Assembly: GCF_963576615.1 (NCBI RefSeq)
Contig: NC_088712.1
Location: 23,775,870-23,839,869 of the forward strand
From: Watersipora subatra
Lineage: Eukaryota; Bryozoa; Gymnolaemata; Cheilostomatida; Watersiporidae
Direction: 5' to 3'
DNA: 64,000 nucleotides
The notes beneath the pieces are model-generated. The model saw only the letters and a program-made list of their open reading frames with translations, had not been told where the DNA came from and ran no database searches. The translations under genes were made by a program, and so were the position numbers. This document shows, piece by piece, positions 61,691 through 64,000 of the stretch (its first letter is position 1; every line of letters starts with the position of its first letter).

Positions 61691-63835
61691 TCATAACGGT
61701 CTTAGAGCTTGTTTTTGCAGATAAAAAAATATGGCTCTTATCATAGCAAAAAATGCTATGAGTCAAGTATTGATAGACAGTAACACTTGAAAAATACAGA
61801 GTCTCCATGAGTGCACTTTTAATCCTCATTAAGAGTCTCTTAAAAGTCTCTACAAACTCTCTTCTTTCCAGTTCCTTGAAATACGATGACTAGTTCTTTT
61901 TGACTAGCAAGGTTGAAAGATTCATAGCTTTATAGACTATAATTTGCATTTTAATAACTCGTAAAACTGTCCAATTTTGCACGTAATCTACTAGCAAATA
62001 ACTTTGTTACAGAACAAACGCGCAATAAGGCTGAAAGCTGAATAAAAAAATTGGCTAAAAGCGCCAATACAGACCTAAAGCATCAAAGTTTTCAGGCTAT
62101 GAACTATACTAGTGTAAGAAGAAAGAGTCAATTAGTGTTACAGCAAACAAATCAACTTTTTGTATCAGCAGTAAATCTGTTTAGCTAAACGTTTTTTTAA
62201 ACAACTGCAAATGTTGCTGCTAATAGTGAGGCATTTAAAAATGCAAAAGGCAAAACCTCTCAATAGGTAAAAAGTTGAACATAGTGAAATACATAACTAA
62301 GTTCACTGAATGATAAAATTGCACTTAAATATCCTAACAAAGCATTAACAGGTTGCAACTACAATTTATTACAGTTTCAAATTTTGTTAACTGAAAATAA
62401 ATACAATATATAATGAAAGGGTGCACAAGTAACTTTATAGTATATTTATCAGCAGTTAATGTGTACACCACAGAACACAAGCTTTGCTAAAGAGTTGGTA
62501 TAATTAACAGCACTTAGTGAAAGTGAAATAATAGCAATGTATTACCAGTTAATACTATAAATTGCAAATTCCACCAAGGGCTTACAAGCATCATCAGTTC
62601 AAATTTTACAAAAAATTTGCTTTGCTCCCAACAGAAGTTTTCTTCTCCTGTTGCTCAGCTTCATAACTGGACTAGGAAAAAGCAGGCGCAATTAATATTA
62701 GCCCTTTATGCGTGTCAGTGTTCCAAAACCTGGCCCATCTACTTATACTACGTTGAAATTATTTTTTGAACAAAACACGGCTTATGCTAAACAACTTTAG
62801 TAACTAAAAACTTTCCCATCTATATTCATTCTCGCTATGCAGGAGAACACAACTTCTAGTTGGTTCAATTTGCATTTAGTTTGTCAAATTTATATGTTTA
62901 ATAAACAATAATAAGAATAATAAACTTTCCTGATTTACAAATGAAATGCCTAAACTAAGCTAGCTAGCTTTTTCATATAAACCTTATCAAATATTTCATT
63001 AATAATTTTAATCTCTACAAAAAATACCAATACTTAATCTTTCAGGTGTTGTTACGTGTAGTCCACATTTGAGTGAAAATTATTCTACTGTTTTAAAAAG
63101 AAATAATATTAGCTCCCTGGTTAATCGGTCTCATTTACATTATAAACTTAAGTCAAAACTAGTGTAAGTATATATTCAAAAAATATGCTCTCAATTGCAG
63201 TGATAAAATGTATTTTCACTCAGGAGAATTATTCCACTTCCTGAATAGTAACCGTTTACTGGCTATACCAAACTTTGTTTCAGCGGCAGCTTTTCGTTTC
63301 GGTAAATTAGTCTCATTTACACATTGGCTTTAAATCAAAAGTTTTATAAATACCTATTTTGAAAAGTGATAAAAATTTTACAACTGCAGCAATAAAAAGT
63401 AATTTCACTCTAGTAGGAGCAGCATTATTACCAGTTGTCTATGTTTATTTTACTAAAAGTTTAAAGTTGTTAGTAGGAGGTAAACAAGAGCAGGATGTGT
63501 TCATTAAGACACACTGAGTAATAAGAGCTCACTGGTAATATAATAGTATAGGAAGCACTTATCTCAGCTTTAAAAAGGTTGATAAGATAGTCATAATATT
63601 TCCTATCATGCTTCTGATTGAGATATGGGCTTATTTCTTTTCATGTATACATAAATGTATAGCTGATATAGGAATTAGTAATTGGGAATTGGAATACTCT
63701 AAATTTGGCACTTTGCCAGTATAACGGTTATGAATTTGACTGTTTATTATCATATACTACTATTCTGCCAATTTCGAGCTGCGTGACGGTTACTTTGTGT
63801 AATAACTAAGCAAACTAGTATACTATACGGATACA

Positions 63836-63912
63836 AGGTGGCTGACTGTTGCTTGGGTTGGCTTGCAATTCTGCAAAACTTAATATTTGAGTTCAAATCT
63901 TGCACCGCACAT
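63836..63912 (+). repeat. Second tRNA-like module in R1 copy D
   Basis: GGTGGCTGACTGTTGC with GAGTTCAAATCTTGC about 50 bases later; the latter is a fair B box. Partner of 14296-14372. Confidence 0.4.
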
Positions 63913-64000
63913 TTCTCTTAACACGGTAAGTTTTATTGTGAAGAAACAAACAGACCTTGTACCTTTTTAGCAATTTTAGGTAGTCACATTTAAACAAGAG

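Larger units (their letters stand above)
57500..64000. repeat. Long repeat R1, copy D (continues beyond the window)
   Basis: The best-preserved R1 copy relative to copy A, aligning with 1976-3030 and 11117-14500. It starts with three local repeats of ACATTGTCTAGTTCATGA-like text near 57773, 57905 and 58050. It is interrupted by a Harbinger-like element at 58257-59271. No coding exon is seen. Confidence 0.8.

Overview
The window is nuclear DNA from an invertebrate animal. It is AT-rich and gene-poor, genes are split by GT-AG introns, and about half of it is transposons, satellites or old repeat copies. The gene families (a TRIM-type RING/B-box/propeller protein, a THAP-type Kolobok transposase, a P2X7-ballast protein, and RLE-type LINE, piggyBac, CACTA and Harbinger pieces) fit a marine metazoan. 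I cannot name the phylum from sequence alone. Nothing bacterial or viral was recognised.

Layout. 1-3030: a small CACTA element (11-688), the first copy of a duplicated exon-like segment (689-1100), then the start of a long non-coding repeat, called R1 here. 3035-11112: a complete Kolobok DNA transposon of about 8.1 kb with TTAA target duplications and 136-bp terminal inverted repeats. It carries two convergent, apparently intact genes: a three-exon P2X7-ballast-domain gene on + and a 16-exon, 810-residue THAP transposase on -. 11117-27475: diverged R1 copies, a 15-bp minisatellite (18241-19190) and a decayed piggyBac element (20870-23479). 27749-46200: one host-like gene on -, an eight-coding-exon TRIM-family protein of 604 residues. 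Its long introns hold at least two further DNA elements (33337-35162 and 37233-40135), 43-bp minisatellites and candidate MITEs. 48546-50170: the second copy of the duplicated exon, followed by the 3' part of an RLE-type LINE lying between two (TA)n tracts. 51560-64000: more R1 copies with 25-bp satellite arrays and a 1-kb Harbinger-like non-autonomous element.

Because R1 and the duplicated segment are repeated, several insertions can be dated against an uninterrupted copy in the same window. The empty sites confirm TTAA for Kolobok and piggyBac, a 3-bp AAT for the CACTA element and a 3-bp TTA for the Harbinger-like element. The item most worth a second look is the Kolobok transposon, because it encloses a cysteine-rich P2X7-ballast-domain gene next to its transposase. 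Both reading frames rebuild across all their introns without a stop, so the element may be young and active. All exon models were made by eye from splice signals, frame continuity and remembered family motifs, and none was checked by database search or transcript data.
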